This document shows positions 13,215 through 23,699 of a stretch of 64,000 nucleotides of DNA, piece after piece; the first letter of the stretch is position 1, and each line of letters opens with the position of its first letter. The notes under the pieces were generated by a model. It did no database searches. It was not told where the DNA came from and saw nothing but the letters and a program-made list of their open reading frames with translations. Position numbers and translations under genes: made by a program. This DNA is from Daedaleopsis sinensis. Lineage: Eukaryota; Basidiomycota; Agaricomycetes; Polyporales; Polyporaceae. The DNA lies in assembly GCA_033807695.1 (NCBI GenBank), contig CM066300.1, positions 4,712,001-4,776,000 of the forward strand. Reading direction: 5' to 3'.

Positions 13215-13780
13215 CGTCGTTCTCCTCTAGGTATGCCGCCGCGTCCATGCCGTCTTGGATACAATCTGATTTTGTAATTTGCAGACGCAGCGCGAGCATG
13301 CTCGTTTGGTAGCGGTCATTCTGGCTCATGTTGGTCATCGTTTTGTCTCACAGTACTGATGTAGGTCGACATGATATTCTAAATCTCTCATCCTGTTGGG
13401 AGCGCCGCGAACGTAGAGATGTGTTTACAGATCTGAAGCCCACATATGAACTTCCGGATGATGGTCCACGGAACATCGGAGCGCTCAGAGCATCGCAGGT
13501 TGAACGAAGTTTCGTACACAGTCTGATTGTGGAGAAATAAGTCAGTCGCGAACGCTATGTTGTCAAATAAAACTCACGGTGTTGAGATCTAGCAGAGAAG
13601 TTGCTGGTAGTGAGAACTCTATTCCTGTGGTACTTATACCAGTAATCTGCGAGCTAGGGTGGCCTTAGAAGGGTAGCCCGCCATTCCGCCATTCAGAGGA
13701 TGTCGAGCATGATTCAGATTCAGATTCACAATATTTCCAGTAAGCCTGACTAGCGATGATGACCATTGAAAAGGGAAAAG
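13215..13780. other. Intergenic
   Basis: Between two convergent membrane-protein genes. Contains their 3' regions; no further gene or structured repeat seen. Confidence 0.4.
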
Positions 13781-14575
13781 TTAGCATGTGTACATCCTAC
13801 GGGGAGCCCTCTGAGCTCTTCCGTCATGTTTCTTATAGTAGTACAGGATCAGGAACACGAAGCCGTTGATACAAAGCCCAATCAGGATTGCCGAGAGCTT
13901 GGAAACGACAAAGCTATCGTGCAGCGGAAAGGCCTGCATTCCAGGATCGCTGATGAGCCCAAACATACGGTTACGACGGGTAGATGGTCCACGTACGCTG
14001 TTTCCATTGTGTGTGTCTGCAGGAGACGGATGACCCCTTTCGCAGTTATACACGATACACACAAACATGAGGACTCCGGTGTCCGTGTCGCCCGCTGCTT
14101 GCATTGTGAATGTATGAGGCTCGTTCGTCAACGAGAAGTCCTCGTACACTACTGTGGCCCGCTGCTGTGTGACGGTTCCGAACACGGGTACGTCGACGAA
14201 ACGGGTGAGGCACGTTCCGTCGAGGGTGAGGGTGAGGTTGGTCAAGGAGAGAACACCCGGCTCAGTGCTGCTGGCGATGATGGCGTTGTACACGCAGATG
14301 GATGACCCTTCGAACCAGACGGTGACATTGTCTGCAGGTGGGGTGTGCTCGCAATGCCTCATCCAGCGGCGGGTAGCTTCTCGAAGAACGTCGTTCTGCC
14401 AGAGGCAGGGTACCAGTGAGCATTGGCAGTCGTGTTTTAAGTAGCTTGAACTCACCTGGACAGCCTGTATGACACTGTTACCAATGCGTTTGTTGACATT
14501 TTCAGCCTCAACGTGGTACGGGGACTGCGTCTGGCCTTGGGCGTTGGACATTGTAGCAGAGACGCTATAGTACAT
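13781..14575 (-). CDS. Diverged single-pass membrane protein of the same family, N-terminus incomplete
   Basis: Model 14575-14456, 14395-13997, 13933-13781 gives 223 aa. Both introns (60 and 63 bases) are multiples of three with good GT..AG ends, so the frame also reads through unspliced. The body follows the ectodomain of the 11710-13214 gene in reduced form: NVTVWFEGSSICVYNAII, SLTNLTLTLDGTCLT, HTFTMQA and VCIVYN, then a C-terminal helix (LSAILIGLCINGFVFLILYYY) and a basic tail. Upstream of ATG 14575 a likely exon encodes RIDDIADSSYN, equivalent to the VTIDDEFGD start of the paralogue, ending at a GTGAGT donor near 14635. No ATG or signal peptide can be joined to it. The copy may therefore have lost its signal exon, or that exon is further away. 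Function unknown. Confidence 0.5.
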   Translation of the reverse strand: MYYSVSATMSNAQGQTQSPYHVEAENVNKRIGNSVIQAVQVSSSYLKHDCQCSLVPCLWQNDVLREATRRWMRHCEHTPPADNVTVWFEGSSICVYNAIIASSTEPGVLSLTNLTLTLDGTCLTRFVDVPVFGTVTQQRATVVYEDFSLTNEPHTFTMQAAGDTDTGVLMFVCIVYNCERGHPSPADTHNGNSVRGPSTRRNRMFGLISDPGMQAFPLHDSFVVSKLSAILIGLCINGFVFLILYYYKKHDGRAQRAPRRMYTC

Positions 14576-15604
14576 GAAGGTTCACAAAAATCACATTCAA
14601 ACGTCTTAACGGATATACGACTCACATATTGTAGGAGCTGTCTGCGATGTCGTCGATCCTCTGGGTGTTTGCACGCCTCGGTCCGACTCGCAGTGGTCAC
14701 ACGGTGTACTATGGAGCCTTGCGCATTATATAGAAGAAGATTCCATGACGGGATCCGGCGAGGGCTTCTCTGCAGCAAATGGGGGACAGATTAGGTACAC
14801 CGTACCGCCCATTCCAAGGTTCTCATTACAGCGTGCCAGGAGGAGGTATATCCGGCTAGTCATGTACACAGGACAGGGTGTGGAAGAGCCTCGAGGACCG
14901 TGTCAGATTTAGCGCACAATGATTATCCGGATAGACAGCCTGAGACTCGGACTTCTCGGAGATCATCTCGCCGGAGGCGCCAGGCCTCCTCAGGCTCTCC
15001 TCCAAACTTTGCAAGCTGGTCCGAACACTTCGCCCTCCTTTGTCATATAGATGCGCATACATGCTTGGTACTACGCCATGTTAGCCGTATGCTTGTCATA
15101 TTCATAACCACTGTGTGGATCGACTTGAGTTCGGCGAGCCTTCTGTATACTACTACTGCAGCGAGTACACGGTAACAGTGTCTCATTGGGTCAGTTTAGA
15201 TGTAGATTGAATGGAGAGCCTGTTTGATGGGTTTGTGCGAAGAGGATAGGAAGTTCTGACCGCTATACACAGCTACTGGTAAGTACACAATCGCTGGCAT
15301 GCGGCTGCGAATCGGCGACCTGAGACCTCGGGTTGCTGGCAAGTACTGGCGCGACGCCCGAAGTCCGAAAGTTATACGTAATGCTTGTACTCGATAGGAA
15401 GACTTTCACAGAAACACCGTCTTATTAAGCTGTGACGTTTCTAGCTCAGTTGATAGCGGTGACCCATCGTCCGGACTCTGTTAGGTTGCATACTAGTCGT
15501 GGCAGCGAACAATGAAGTCAGATATCTACAAGCATATATCCAGAAGATGTACATAACTATAATATGTTACCACGGCATCCAGGTAACCTCACATACTATG
15601 CGTA
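14576..15604. other. Intergenic, possible lost 5' exon of the preceding gene
   Basis: Holds the RIDDIADSSYN-coding exon remnant (about 14636-14668, minus strand) and a minus-strand TATA-like TATATAAT near 14735. The rest (14.8-15.6 kb) shows no gene. A tRNA-like A-box stretch near 15440 has no matching B-box. Confidence 0.35.
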
Positions 15605-16802
15605 CTACGATCCGGACTGTGCGCAGTCTGGTTTTAATCGAAAGTGGACATACTTCTCAACGGCAGCCCCCTGGGACCGTGGCGGCGGATTCGGGGCAGC
15701 CACCTCGATAGAATACATGGGCGGAGGTGCATCATGTCGTAATAGATCCATACGGGAGGCTGAAGAATATGATGGTACTATGGTGGTGACTGGGGGCAAG
15801 GGTAAATTCGGAACTTGAGGTGAACACGCAAAGATGCCAGTGGACAGAGGCCCGGGTGGGGAGACAGGTGTATCATCTACTAATGCGAGACTTCAGTCAC
15901 GACCTTAAAGCGTAAATTTGGACGAGCGATTGTCTTACAATCGATGCTAGCAGTGAATGGATTTTGAGATGACCGTGCCAAGACCTGGGCCTTCTCGCGG
16001 CCTGCTCGGATCTACCTTAACAGTGAGCAACACGTCCATCTTGGCATCTAAGAGAGAGCTCACGCACTTTGTATCGAGAGCTGCGGTATCTCAGGCTGTA
16101 GTACACCACAGTGGCGATCACTACAATGGCCAGACTTCCGACGGCGATGACCAACACGATATTGAATGTTTGAGGTTGAATGCTATTGCCAGTGGAGCAT
16201 GTGCCCGTGATCGCAGGCACGTCTGGAATGTATTCCGGCATAGATCTGTCACCCCCGTCCTATGTACGTCGTAAGTGTTTGGTTGGCTATAGTAGAGCGC
16301 GGAGCACCGGATGACTTACTGGTGGCGAGGTGTCGCGATCTGAGGTCAATGAGTTGAAGTCTACTTCCCAGTGCATATCGACACCGCGTCCGAATTTGAA
16401 CTCTAGGTGTTCAACACGGTCTGCGTCTCTCGTGTAGACCACACTGTAGTCCGCGCCGTTCACGTCCGCGTTTTGGTTCGTCCTGACAGATACTTCGACA
16501 ACATGTTCCTCCGATTCGAAGAGCTGCACTATCTTATCGGGAAGGTGTGGAACGGCTGGGCGTGATGAGCCGAGTCCATCCGGGTGGTTAACTGGAGTGG
16601 TCTCGTGTGTCGAGCTGTGCACAGATGTGGAAGTACACCCAGCACACTGGTCGGTATTGGGGAGTGCAACGGCCCGTCCGGGTGAGCTCGTGGATCTCCC
16701 ATTATCAGTGGATGGGCGTTTGGGAATTGCACGGGATGTGACCCCTGCTGCGGTCAGCAAGCAGAGTGAAAGGCTGTTTCTTGTCATCCGAATGAACTTC
16801 AT
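15605..16802 (-). CDS. Secreted/single-pass membrane protein with proline-rich cytoplasmic tail
   Basis: Exons 16802-16320 and 16259-16064 are well supported (60-base intron, donor GTAAGT). A third exon, 15879-15605, is inferred, giving 317 aa. Residues 1-~25 are a signal peptide (MTRNSLSLCLLTAAGVTSRA). The ectodomain is Ser/Thr/Pro-rich with a Cys pair (DQCAGCTS), then a folded-looking part (HVVEVSVRTNQNADVNGADY, DMHWEVDFNSL). The membrane helix is NIVLVIAVGSLAIVVIATVV, followed by YYSLRYRSSRY. The tail exon is Pro-rich (DDTPVSPPGPLS, DAPPPMYSIEV, NPPPRSQG), like the PPPY tail of the gene at 11710. The last intron (184 bases, GTGAGC..ATTAG) is long for this genome; without it the protein would stop at 16017. 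I recognise no domain. Probably a lineage-specific surface protein. Confidence 0.55.
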
Positions 16803-17335
16803 AGCTTGAAGGTATATGTATCGCAGGCTAGTGAAATCGAATGGTGGTGGTTAAGCATCGTCTGTGATCTTGGGCCATAATCATTCTTACTCACTGGATA
16901 TCGTGCAGTGGATTTTTCGTATTGAGTTCAAGTTGCTCAGACGGTACTCTGCAATGTCGTCGGATTGCGAGCTGTATTTTGGCTTTATATATCATGTCAT
17001 ACACTTATGCACGCAATGTTTCAAGCTGAAAGTATTGAATCTTTGACAATCCAACCTTCTATCCGGATATCCCGTGAGTGTGAGCGCCCCGCGCTAAAAA
17101 TAGCGTAACTCACCATCCAGAGATATCCTACTCTAGATATCCCGCAATCTGGATATCTAGGGACGTACATACAACATCCTATGAGGATCCAGCCACGACC
17201 TGAATGAACGTTGAACGTTTGCGCTCCTTCCTACGCGGATATCTCGCGAGAGCGACCGTGACATTTCAGCAGGTCGTAATGAATTCGAAGACATTAAGGG
17301 CGCTCTGAAAATCGTGAGTAGAATACAGAAGCTCT
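16803..17335. other. Intergenic, AT-rich, with repeated GATATC-type motifs
   Basis: No gene seen. Between about 17056 and 17250 the motif GGATATC/GATATCC recurs at least five times in loosely spaced copies. This may be a degraded repeat or clustered binding sites. Confidence 0.4.
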
Positions 17336-19481
17336 TCATGCGCCCAATGTCAAGCGAACATTCTTGACGAAACCACCAAATCCTTCCCCTCCGATGTGTC
17401 GCGAGGGCGCAGCGAAGGACATGTTCCCAAGTGCCATGTAGTCGCCCCATATATCCATAAGGGTGGTCCAGTACTGCGGGTGGGCCTCGTCGCCGTCAAT
17501 GACCGCATACGTGTACTCGCGCGTGGCATATATCGCGATATCCGTAAACCTCCCCGGAGGCAGCGCGTACCCGAGCGTGTACATCTGGCCCGTCGCCTCG
17601 AACGTCAGATTCGCGACGTGCAGCCGCGAGTCCGTCCCAGCGAGCAAGACCCCCGCATCCGGATCCTTCCCGTCTGGCATGACGCTGAAGGAGAGCGTGT
17701 ACGGCGGGCCTACAGACGGCACGCCCGTGTCCAGCGAACGGAGCGGGCCCGCGTACTCGTACACGACGTCCCCGCGCTGCGGCCGCACGACGCGGTTGAG
17801 GTTCTGGCCCGGGGCGGCCGCGTTCAGCACAGGATACGCGGCGTCGAACTGCGCACGCGAGAGCTCCGTAGGGCGCACCCCGCTCCCCGCCCACGCCTTC
17901 TCGGCGAAGACGGCGGCGCTGCGTGCGAGCTGGTAGTAGATCTCAAGCGCGGTCGTCGCATTGTTCCCCCAGTCGTTCCAGAGCGCGAAGATCGCGCCGC
18001 GGAGGTTCGGCTCGTCTGCGCGCGTGTTGTTCGATGTGTCCGTCGGCGAGAAGATGTTCGGCGCCCAGCCGTGGCCGCCGGGTGCCCCCGCCCAGAGGAG
18101 GTCCTGGTTGAGCTCTTGCGGGAACTGCCCGTCCTCGGACGTCTTCCCATCGAGGTATAGGAAGGTTTGCTCTGAGTTGATGACGCGATAGCCGTCTGCC
18201 ATGAGGCGGACCGGGATGTCGTCCCCGGGAAAGTTCCAGTGTTGGATCGTGATGTTCGTCGAGACGGACATGGTGGTGCTGGGCTCGTTGGTACCCCAGA
18301 TGCGGATGGCTTTGCCGGACTTGGAGCGGATGAAGGACGACATCTCGTTCACGAACGAGATATAGTCATTCGCGAGGGCCGAGTCATATTCATCCGCGCC
18401 GATGGATACCTCGGAGGCGGAGAACCAAGGAAGAAACTCGTCCCAGATGGACTTGATAGTAGGGATGGTATCGGGATGGGACAGGTTCAAATGGTCGGGG
18501 GCACCGTTCTCCATCAATTCGGGCTTCCATTGGTTGATGACGAGCGAATGGCCAGGCGTATCGATCTCTGGAATGACGGTGACGCCGTGACTCGCGCACG
18601 TCTTCTGCATCTCGATGAAGCTCTCTCTGGTCCAGCTCTCGTTCTTGCGTGGAACGAGACCTTCGATGGCGGACCCCACGGGCGGCTGGAAACGGAACGC
18701 GGCATAGAGGTGCTTCCAGCCTTCATTACCGTCCCCATACAAGAACGCCGGGTTCCAGAGATTATCGGACGCGTGGAGATGCAGCTCGTTGAGCTTGAAG
18801 AAGGACGCATATATGCAGAGATCGCCTGTGATTACTTGTCAGCTTCTTGCTCCTCGTCGCAATAATGCACGTACCCAAGAACGAGGCATCGAACCAATGC
18901 CTCCCAGCGTCGAGCATAAAGCCCCGGACTTCCCAACCCGGAGAGTCAGATCCACTTCCTGCAGGGAAGACGACGGTCTTTGCGCCGCCGTCTATCTTGA
19001 TCGCAGCCTGTTGCAGCAGCGTGCGGGTGCCCCACCAAACACCAACCGGCGCGGAGCTCGTGATTGTATACAAAGTCGGCGTGATTTCGAAGTTGTATCC
19101 TTCGTTCGTGGATTGCCCGTTGTACAACTTATACTCGGCGTCAGGTTTGAGAGTCAGGTAGATAGTCGAGAGACCGAATGTGAAAGCAGGAACAACAGGT
19201 GAAAGGGAGATGGGGGCGATCCTAGTAGAAGGTATAACTTGCTGCAGATCTTCCCGGAACGTCTTCGCGAAATCGAGCAGGGATGGGTTACCCTGGCCGG
19301 CGAACTTGCTGTCCACAACAATCTGCACGAGCGGCGAGAGCTCGAATGTACCATGTGAAGGTGTGAAAGACGCGACCGATGGCACCTGCGGCTCCAGGAC
19401 ACTAGCCCAGACGGTCAAAGTGTATTGCGTCGATAGAATCCATAGACCGGTCGTCAAAGCGGCAACAGAAATGCCGAGCAT
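17336..19481 (-). CDS. Secreted beta-N-acetylhexosaminidase, glycoside hydrolase family 20
   Basis: GH20 exo-enzyme that releases N-acetylglucosamine from chitin oligomers or glycoproteins by substrate-assisted catalysis. Two exons, 19481-18875 and 18825-17336, with a 49-base intron give 698 aa. ATG 19481 opens a hydrophobic leader (MLGISVAALTTGLWILSTQ). A GH20b-like N-terminal domain follows (~40-180). The TIM barrel begins at WEVRGFMLDAGRHWF and includes LHASDN, VIPEIDTPGHS and the catalytic pair in SIGADEYDS (about Asp347-Glu348). The substrate-pocket tryptophans appear in LWAGAPGGHGW and ALWNDWG. The last ~180 residues look like a beta-sandwich (LSFSVMPDGKD, TDIAIYATREYTYAVIDG), an addition seen in bacterial-type GH20 enzymes rather than the short lysosomal-type. 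Many N-glycosylation sequons fit secretion. Likely role: cell-wall turnover or chitin use. Confidence 0.93.
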
Positions 19482-19972
19482 TCTTCGCACACGTAAAGCT
19501 CTTGCACATATATTGAGGCTTGAAGTGCTGTGATGATAGATCAGATCCTAGGACTGACAGTGATATCGGGGTCGCACTAACCTGACAAGAGTCGCATACG
19601 AGCGAGGAAGACTACGGGGGATCGTGACCTACCACGTCTTAAGTAGATCTCTGATACTACCTAGGAAGCGTCGATAGCGGCGCCGCCATATGGTGCACAA
19701 GTCCGAAGAGCGTGCAGTCGAAGCTAGAAATCTGGCATGTGATCTGTTCGTCGGTTCGGATAAGGGCTGAACATCGTGAGGGACAAGGCCGATTGTCTCT
19801 CTCATACATACCATGACAGCAGATGGATTGCTTGAAGAACTGAGAAGCAAACGGAATAACACACTCTGGAGTCTGCGAAAGGCATACACGTTGCATACGT
19901 AGCCATACAAGGGTAGACAGACCCACATGAGATATTGGACATACGGTGACAGATGGATATGAGTCGACCCGT
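19482..19972. other. Intergenic
   Basis: GH20 promoter side and uS4 3' untranslated region. No further gene or repeat recognised. Confidence 0.4.
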
Positions 19973-20829
19973 TTACTCCTCGTCCTCCTCGTCGCCGCCC
20001 TCCTCCTTCTTGGCAGCAGCCGCCGTGCGCTTGCGCTTGACACGACCAGGGCGGCCTCCACCGTATGGCGAAGTGAGGGCAAAGTCGATGTGTTTTTGGG
20101 AGTCGAGACGGACGACGAAGGAAGGAACGTTGACAATCTGCTTGCCAACGCTACGAGACCACTTGCGTTAGCTGCAAGCATTCATAACCGTACAGAAGGG
20201 GGACTTACCGGATGTGCCTTTGCCTGATCAGGACACGAGCATGGTGAATGGACTTGGCCAAGCCGCTCTTGAAGACCTGGGTCTGGAGGCGACGCTCCAA
20301 GAAGTCCTCGATCTTCAGGGACAGCACGTAATCGAGACGCATACGGGACTCGTCGAGCACACCGATGCGCACGAGACGGCGAATGAGGGCGTTACCCTCG
20401 AAGAGCCGCTTGGGGTCCTTGTCATCGAGCTTCAGCAGCTCACGGGCAGCACGACGGATCTTGGACAGGATGAGACCAATGCGCCAGATCTCGCGCTTGT
20501 TGCGCAGACCGTACTCGCCCGCGAGCTGGAAACGATAGATGTGTTTGCGATCCATGATTGCGTGTACAGGGAAACGCGATCGAACGCACCTTCAGCTCGG
20601 CATCGAGACGAGCGGACTCGAAGGGGCGACGGGGGACCTTGTAACTGGAAAGTTATCGTCGTAACGATAATGGGGCACGGCTATGATCAGCACGGTGCAT
20701 CCCTCCACTAAGTGGATCTTGAAGAGTAAGAAAGCTCACGTCTTGCTGTGGTTCCTCGGAGCCCTGTGTACAAGAAGTGAGCACGACAAGACTCCTGGCG
20801 ACGACAACGCGCGGACATTACCTAGGCAT
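19973..20829 (-). CDS. RPS9: 40S ribosomal protein uS4 (S9)
   Basis: Core small-subunit ribosomal protein binding the 5' domain of 18S rRNA. Five exons on the minus strand, 20829-20822, 20763-20740, 20644-20590, 20525-20209 and 20150-19973, give exactly 193 aa. The first exon is only 8 bases (ATGCCTAG), splicing to give [18 protein letters not shown]. Family landmarks follow: [98 protein letters not shown] and [12 protein letters not shown], then an acidic end typical of eukaryotic S9. The start lies 260 bases from the divergent eL21 start, so the two share a promoter region. No anomaly. Confidence 0.98.
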
Positions 20830-21089
20830 TTTTCTTGAGGATGGCGGAAACGACGGAGGAGCCTAGCGCTTGTCTTGCAGACTTGTGGTATGGCACAAAC
20901 GCCGCCAAACACACTCGCGCCCAGCCACAACTGTACAGCAGAACCCCAGCCACTCGGCATTCTCCGGTGTTCACTCACGTTTCTCCGCCGTACTATCAGT
21001 GCCGACACCAGCAAAGCCGACGACGTTAGTATCCTCTTGGTCGCTGTGCTTGACGACGTTCTCGATCTCATCTCTGTCTAGTCCTCAAG
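20830..21089. promoter_or_regulatory. Shared promoter of the divergent uS4 and eL21 genes
   Basis: A 260-base interval between the start codons of two cytosolic ribosomal protein genes read in opposite directions. It must contain both core promoters and both 5' leaders, and is a natural unit for coordinate expression. I do not see a clear TATA box. Pyrimidine-rich tracts, as in many ribosomal protein promoters, lie near the eL21 start. Confidence 0.6.
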
Positions 21090-21743
21090 ATGCCGCACTC
21101 CTTCGGTTACCGCGCGCGTACGCGCGACATGTTCAAGCGTGGTTTCAAGGGTGCGGACTTATGATCGTATGGTGTATATCTTCACGGCTCAAGGGCAATA
21201 TGTACAGACCACGGACCCATCAAGTTGTCCACCTACCTCACCAACTACCGCATTGGTGACATCGTCGACATCAAGGCGAATGCTGCTCAGCAAAAGGGCA
21301 TGCCCCACAAATACTACCACGGGTCCGTCCAGTATCATGAATGACTAGATTGTCACATTGACTAGGTTTCCTACGATAGTCGCACTGGTATTATCTACAA
21401 CGTCACCCCCAGCGCCGTTGGTATCATCATCAACAAGGTCGTCGGCAACCGCTACATCGAGAAGCGGGTGAACATCCGGGTTGAGCACATCAGGCACTCG
21501 AAGTGCAGGCAGGAGTTCCTTGACCGTGTCAAGCGGAACCACGACGCACATGCTGAGGCGAAGGCGAAGGGCGGTGAGTACGACTATGTTGGCTAGCTTG
21601 TTCATCCTCGTTGACACGTTCGTCTTCCAGAGCGGGTGAACCTGAGGCGCCAGCACGTCCTTCCCCGTGGAGCGCAGACCATCTCGATAAAGGACAACGC
21701 GCCGCAGACGATGACACCTGTACGTTACGAGACCACGATCTAA
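21090..21743 (+). CDS. RPL21: 60S ribosomal protein eL21 (L21)
   Basis: Large-subunit ribosomal protein of eukaryotes and archaea. Four exons, 21090-21150, 21208-21322, 21380-21573 and 21631-21743, give 160 aa, the standard fungal length. The spliced protein starts [20 protein letters not shown] and continues [67 protein letters not shown] and [14 protein letters not shown]. The second intron has the less usual donor GTCCGT; the acceptor after CTACGATAG was chosen because it restores the HGRTGIIYN motif. Divergent from uS4. No anomaly. Confidence 0.98.
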
Positions 21744-22044
21744 AATCGTCCACCGCCGCCCGTTCCACTGCATTTGTCGCGAGGTCCATGCTTGTCGTCT
21801 TTCATGTCCTATGTATGCCTATGCACCAATACGCATTACATGGTAATTGTACTTTACCTGCCAGGGTGATGCGTGCTTTGTGTTCGCGAGTGTCAAGAAA
21901 TATCTCCTGAGTGCATGACCTCGCAGTACGCCGAAGCGCGTCCATATGCTGATTAGACGCCCGACCCAGGCAGGAAACTCGGTTCTGACTAATCGCAGCA
22001 TTCTGTTCCCTGCTCTGACCAGGGTCCAGCATCTAACCTGCACA
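21744..22044. other. Intergenic
   Basis: eL21 3' region and promoter of the next gene. Nothing else recognised. Confidence 0.4.
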
Positions 22045-23351
22045 ATGCCCTCGCATCGTCGACGTTCCCATTCAAGAGATCGCTCGGAGTCTCCTCGTCG
22101 TGACTACTCACGTTCACGGTCTCGTTCCCCTGACCGAAGCGTGTCTTTGCCAGAGGGAGTGTCAGAGATCTCCGACTCAGACTACTTCCTCAAGAGTGAC
22201 GAATTTCGAGTGTGGCTGAAGGAAGAGAAGGGCAAGGTATGCCCCCATCCCATGCATCCTCGTATATGCGCTCACATAAAGATCCAATATGCAGTACTTC
22301 GACGAGTTGTCAAGCGACAGGGCGCGAAAGTGAGCATACAGGATTTCGTGGTTCATGCTCAAACGTGACGCCTGAGGCAGGTACTTCCGCAAGTTCGTGA
22401 AGGTACGATCCGCTTGCTCCCCTCCCCCTCCCCCTAACAACAGCCACCCGTCGTTCTGACATCTCGCACGCCTCAGGCATGGAACAAAGGAAAGCTGTCA
22501 AGTGCGTCTGTCTCTGCGTCGTGTGGTCCATCAAATGCGTCCAGCCAGCCTGACCTCCCTCTCTGTTCACAGAGTCTATCTACTCTGGAGTTGACAAGGA
22601 CCAGGCGGCGCGCAGCCAGACCGCCTACAAGTGGTCCTTCGCCTCCAAGACCTCTCGTGCCGACCAGGACGCCCTCCGCGCCGCTCGGGACGACATCGAC
22701 AGCGCCACCCGCCTCCGCCCCAATGGCCAGTCGTCAAGCGCGAGTGCGAGCCGCGTCCTCGGGCCCGCGATGCCGTCCGCGTCCGACCGCGTGCTGGCGG
22801 AGGAGGCCGCGGCGGAGTCTCGGGCGCACGAGCGGCGGCGCGAGAAGCGCGCGGCGAAGGAGCGGGTCGAGGACGTGGTCGGGCCGAAGGAGGTCGGGCG
22901 CGCGGGCATGCTCGAGAAGAAGAAGGCGCAGCGCGAGAACAACCGGGCGTTCCGGGAAAAGGGCGACGACGGGCTCGACGCGGACGAGTCGACGCTCATG
23001 GGCGCGGGCGGCGGGGACAGTTTCCAGGCGCAGTACGTGACCGTTCGTTCGTTGTTCTTCTCTTTTTGCTCCTTTCTCTGTCTCTCCCTTCACTTCGTCC
23101 GTTCCTTGCTCGCCGGCGTGTTGTGCGCTTTGACTTTGGATTTAGGAGGGGCTTGAGCTCGGAGCTCAAGGGCGGATGGCTGACATGCGGGTTTGGTTAG
23201 GGTTGCGCGACGAGACGCGGCGCGCCAGCGGTTCGAGGCCAAGCGGGCGGAGAAGACGGCCCCGATCCGCGAGCGCGCGGATGCGATGCGGACCAAGGAG
23301 AAGGAGACCATGGATATGTTCATGCAGATGGCGAAAGCCCGGTTCGGCTGA
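22045..23351 (+). CDS. RS-rich nuclear protein resembling style cell-cycle inhibitor 1
   Basis: Six exons, 22045-22236, 22295-22329, 22381-22402, 22477-22501, 22573-23032 and 23201-23351, give 294 aa with all phases closing. Exons 2-4 are very small (35, 22 and 25 bases). The N-terminal ~45 residues are an Arg/Ser domain (SHRRRSHSRDRSESPRRD) as in splicing-associated proteins. A conserved helical region follows: SDYFLKSDEFRVWLKEEKGK, YFDELSSDRARKYFRKFVKAW and NKGKLSKSIYSG. From ~110 the protein is charged and predicted coiled coil (AHERRREKRAAKERVEDV, MLEKKKAQRENNRAFREKG), ending with a Met/Lys-rich helix (ADAMRTKEKETMDMFMQMA). The middle block is what suggests the plant SCI1-like family; that link is from memory of the family pattern and not proven. 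Role probably nuclear and RNA-related. Confidence 0.8.
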
Positions 23352-23699
23352 GGCGGGTGCGTGGGCAGTACATATACTTACATGACCCCACTAACGAAAT
23401 AGTTTGTTAGATCGCCCGTGTATGTATTCACCGCGAGGCCCTTCTATGTGCACTGGTGACTCGGGATGCAGATGTGCACCCTCCATAGCTTCAACTTGTA
23501 ATTGCCGCTGCTTCCATCGAGCACACCACAGTCCAACGTTGACCGAGTTGCGTGTATTTCGTTATCTGCATACTGGGACTGTATACGGGCTCAGAACTGC
23601 CGTATATCTAGACGACCGCGCTTCATATGAACCCATCCTGTCCGCTTCCGCCAGTGTACATGGTTAGTTTACATTATCGCCCAACGACAACCGAAGGCT
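23352..23699. other. Intergenic between convergent genes
   Basis: 3' regions of two convergent genes. No gene or repeat recognised. Confidence 0.4.

Noticed and set aside
15433..15490. TAGCTCAGTTGATAGC, resembling a tRNA D-arm
   Set aside because: No GTTCRA T-loop at the right distance and no pairing acceptor stem.
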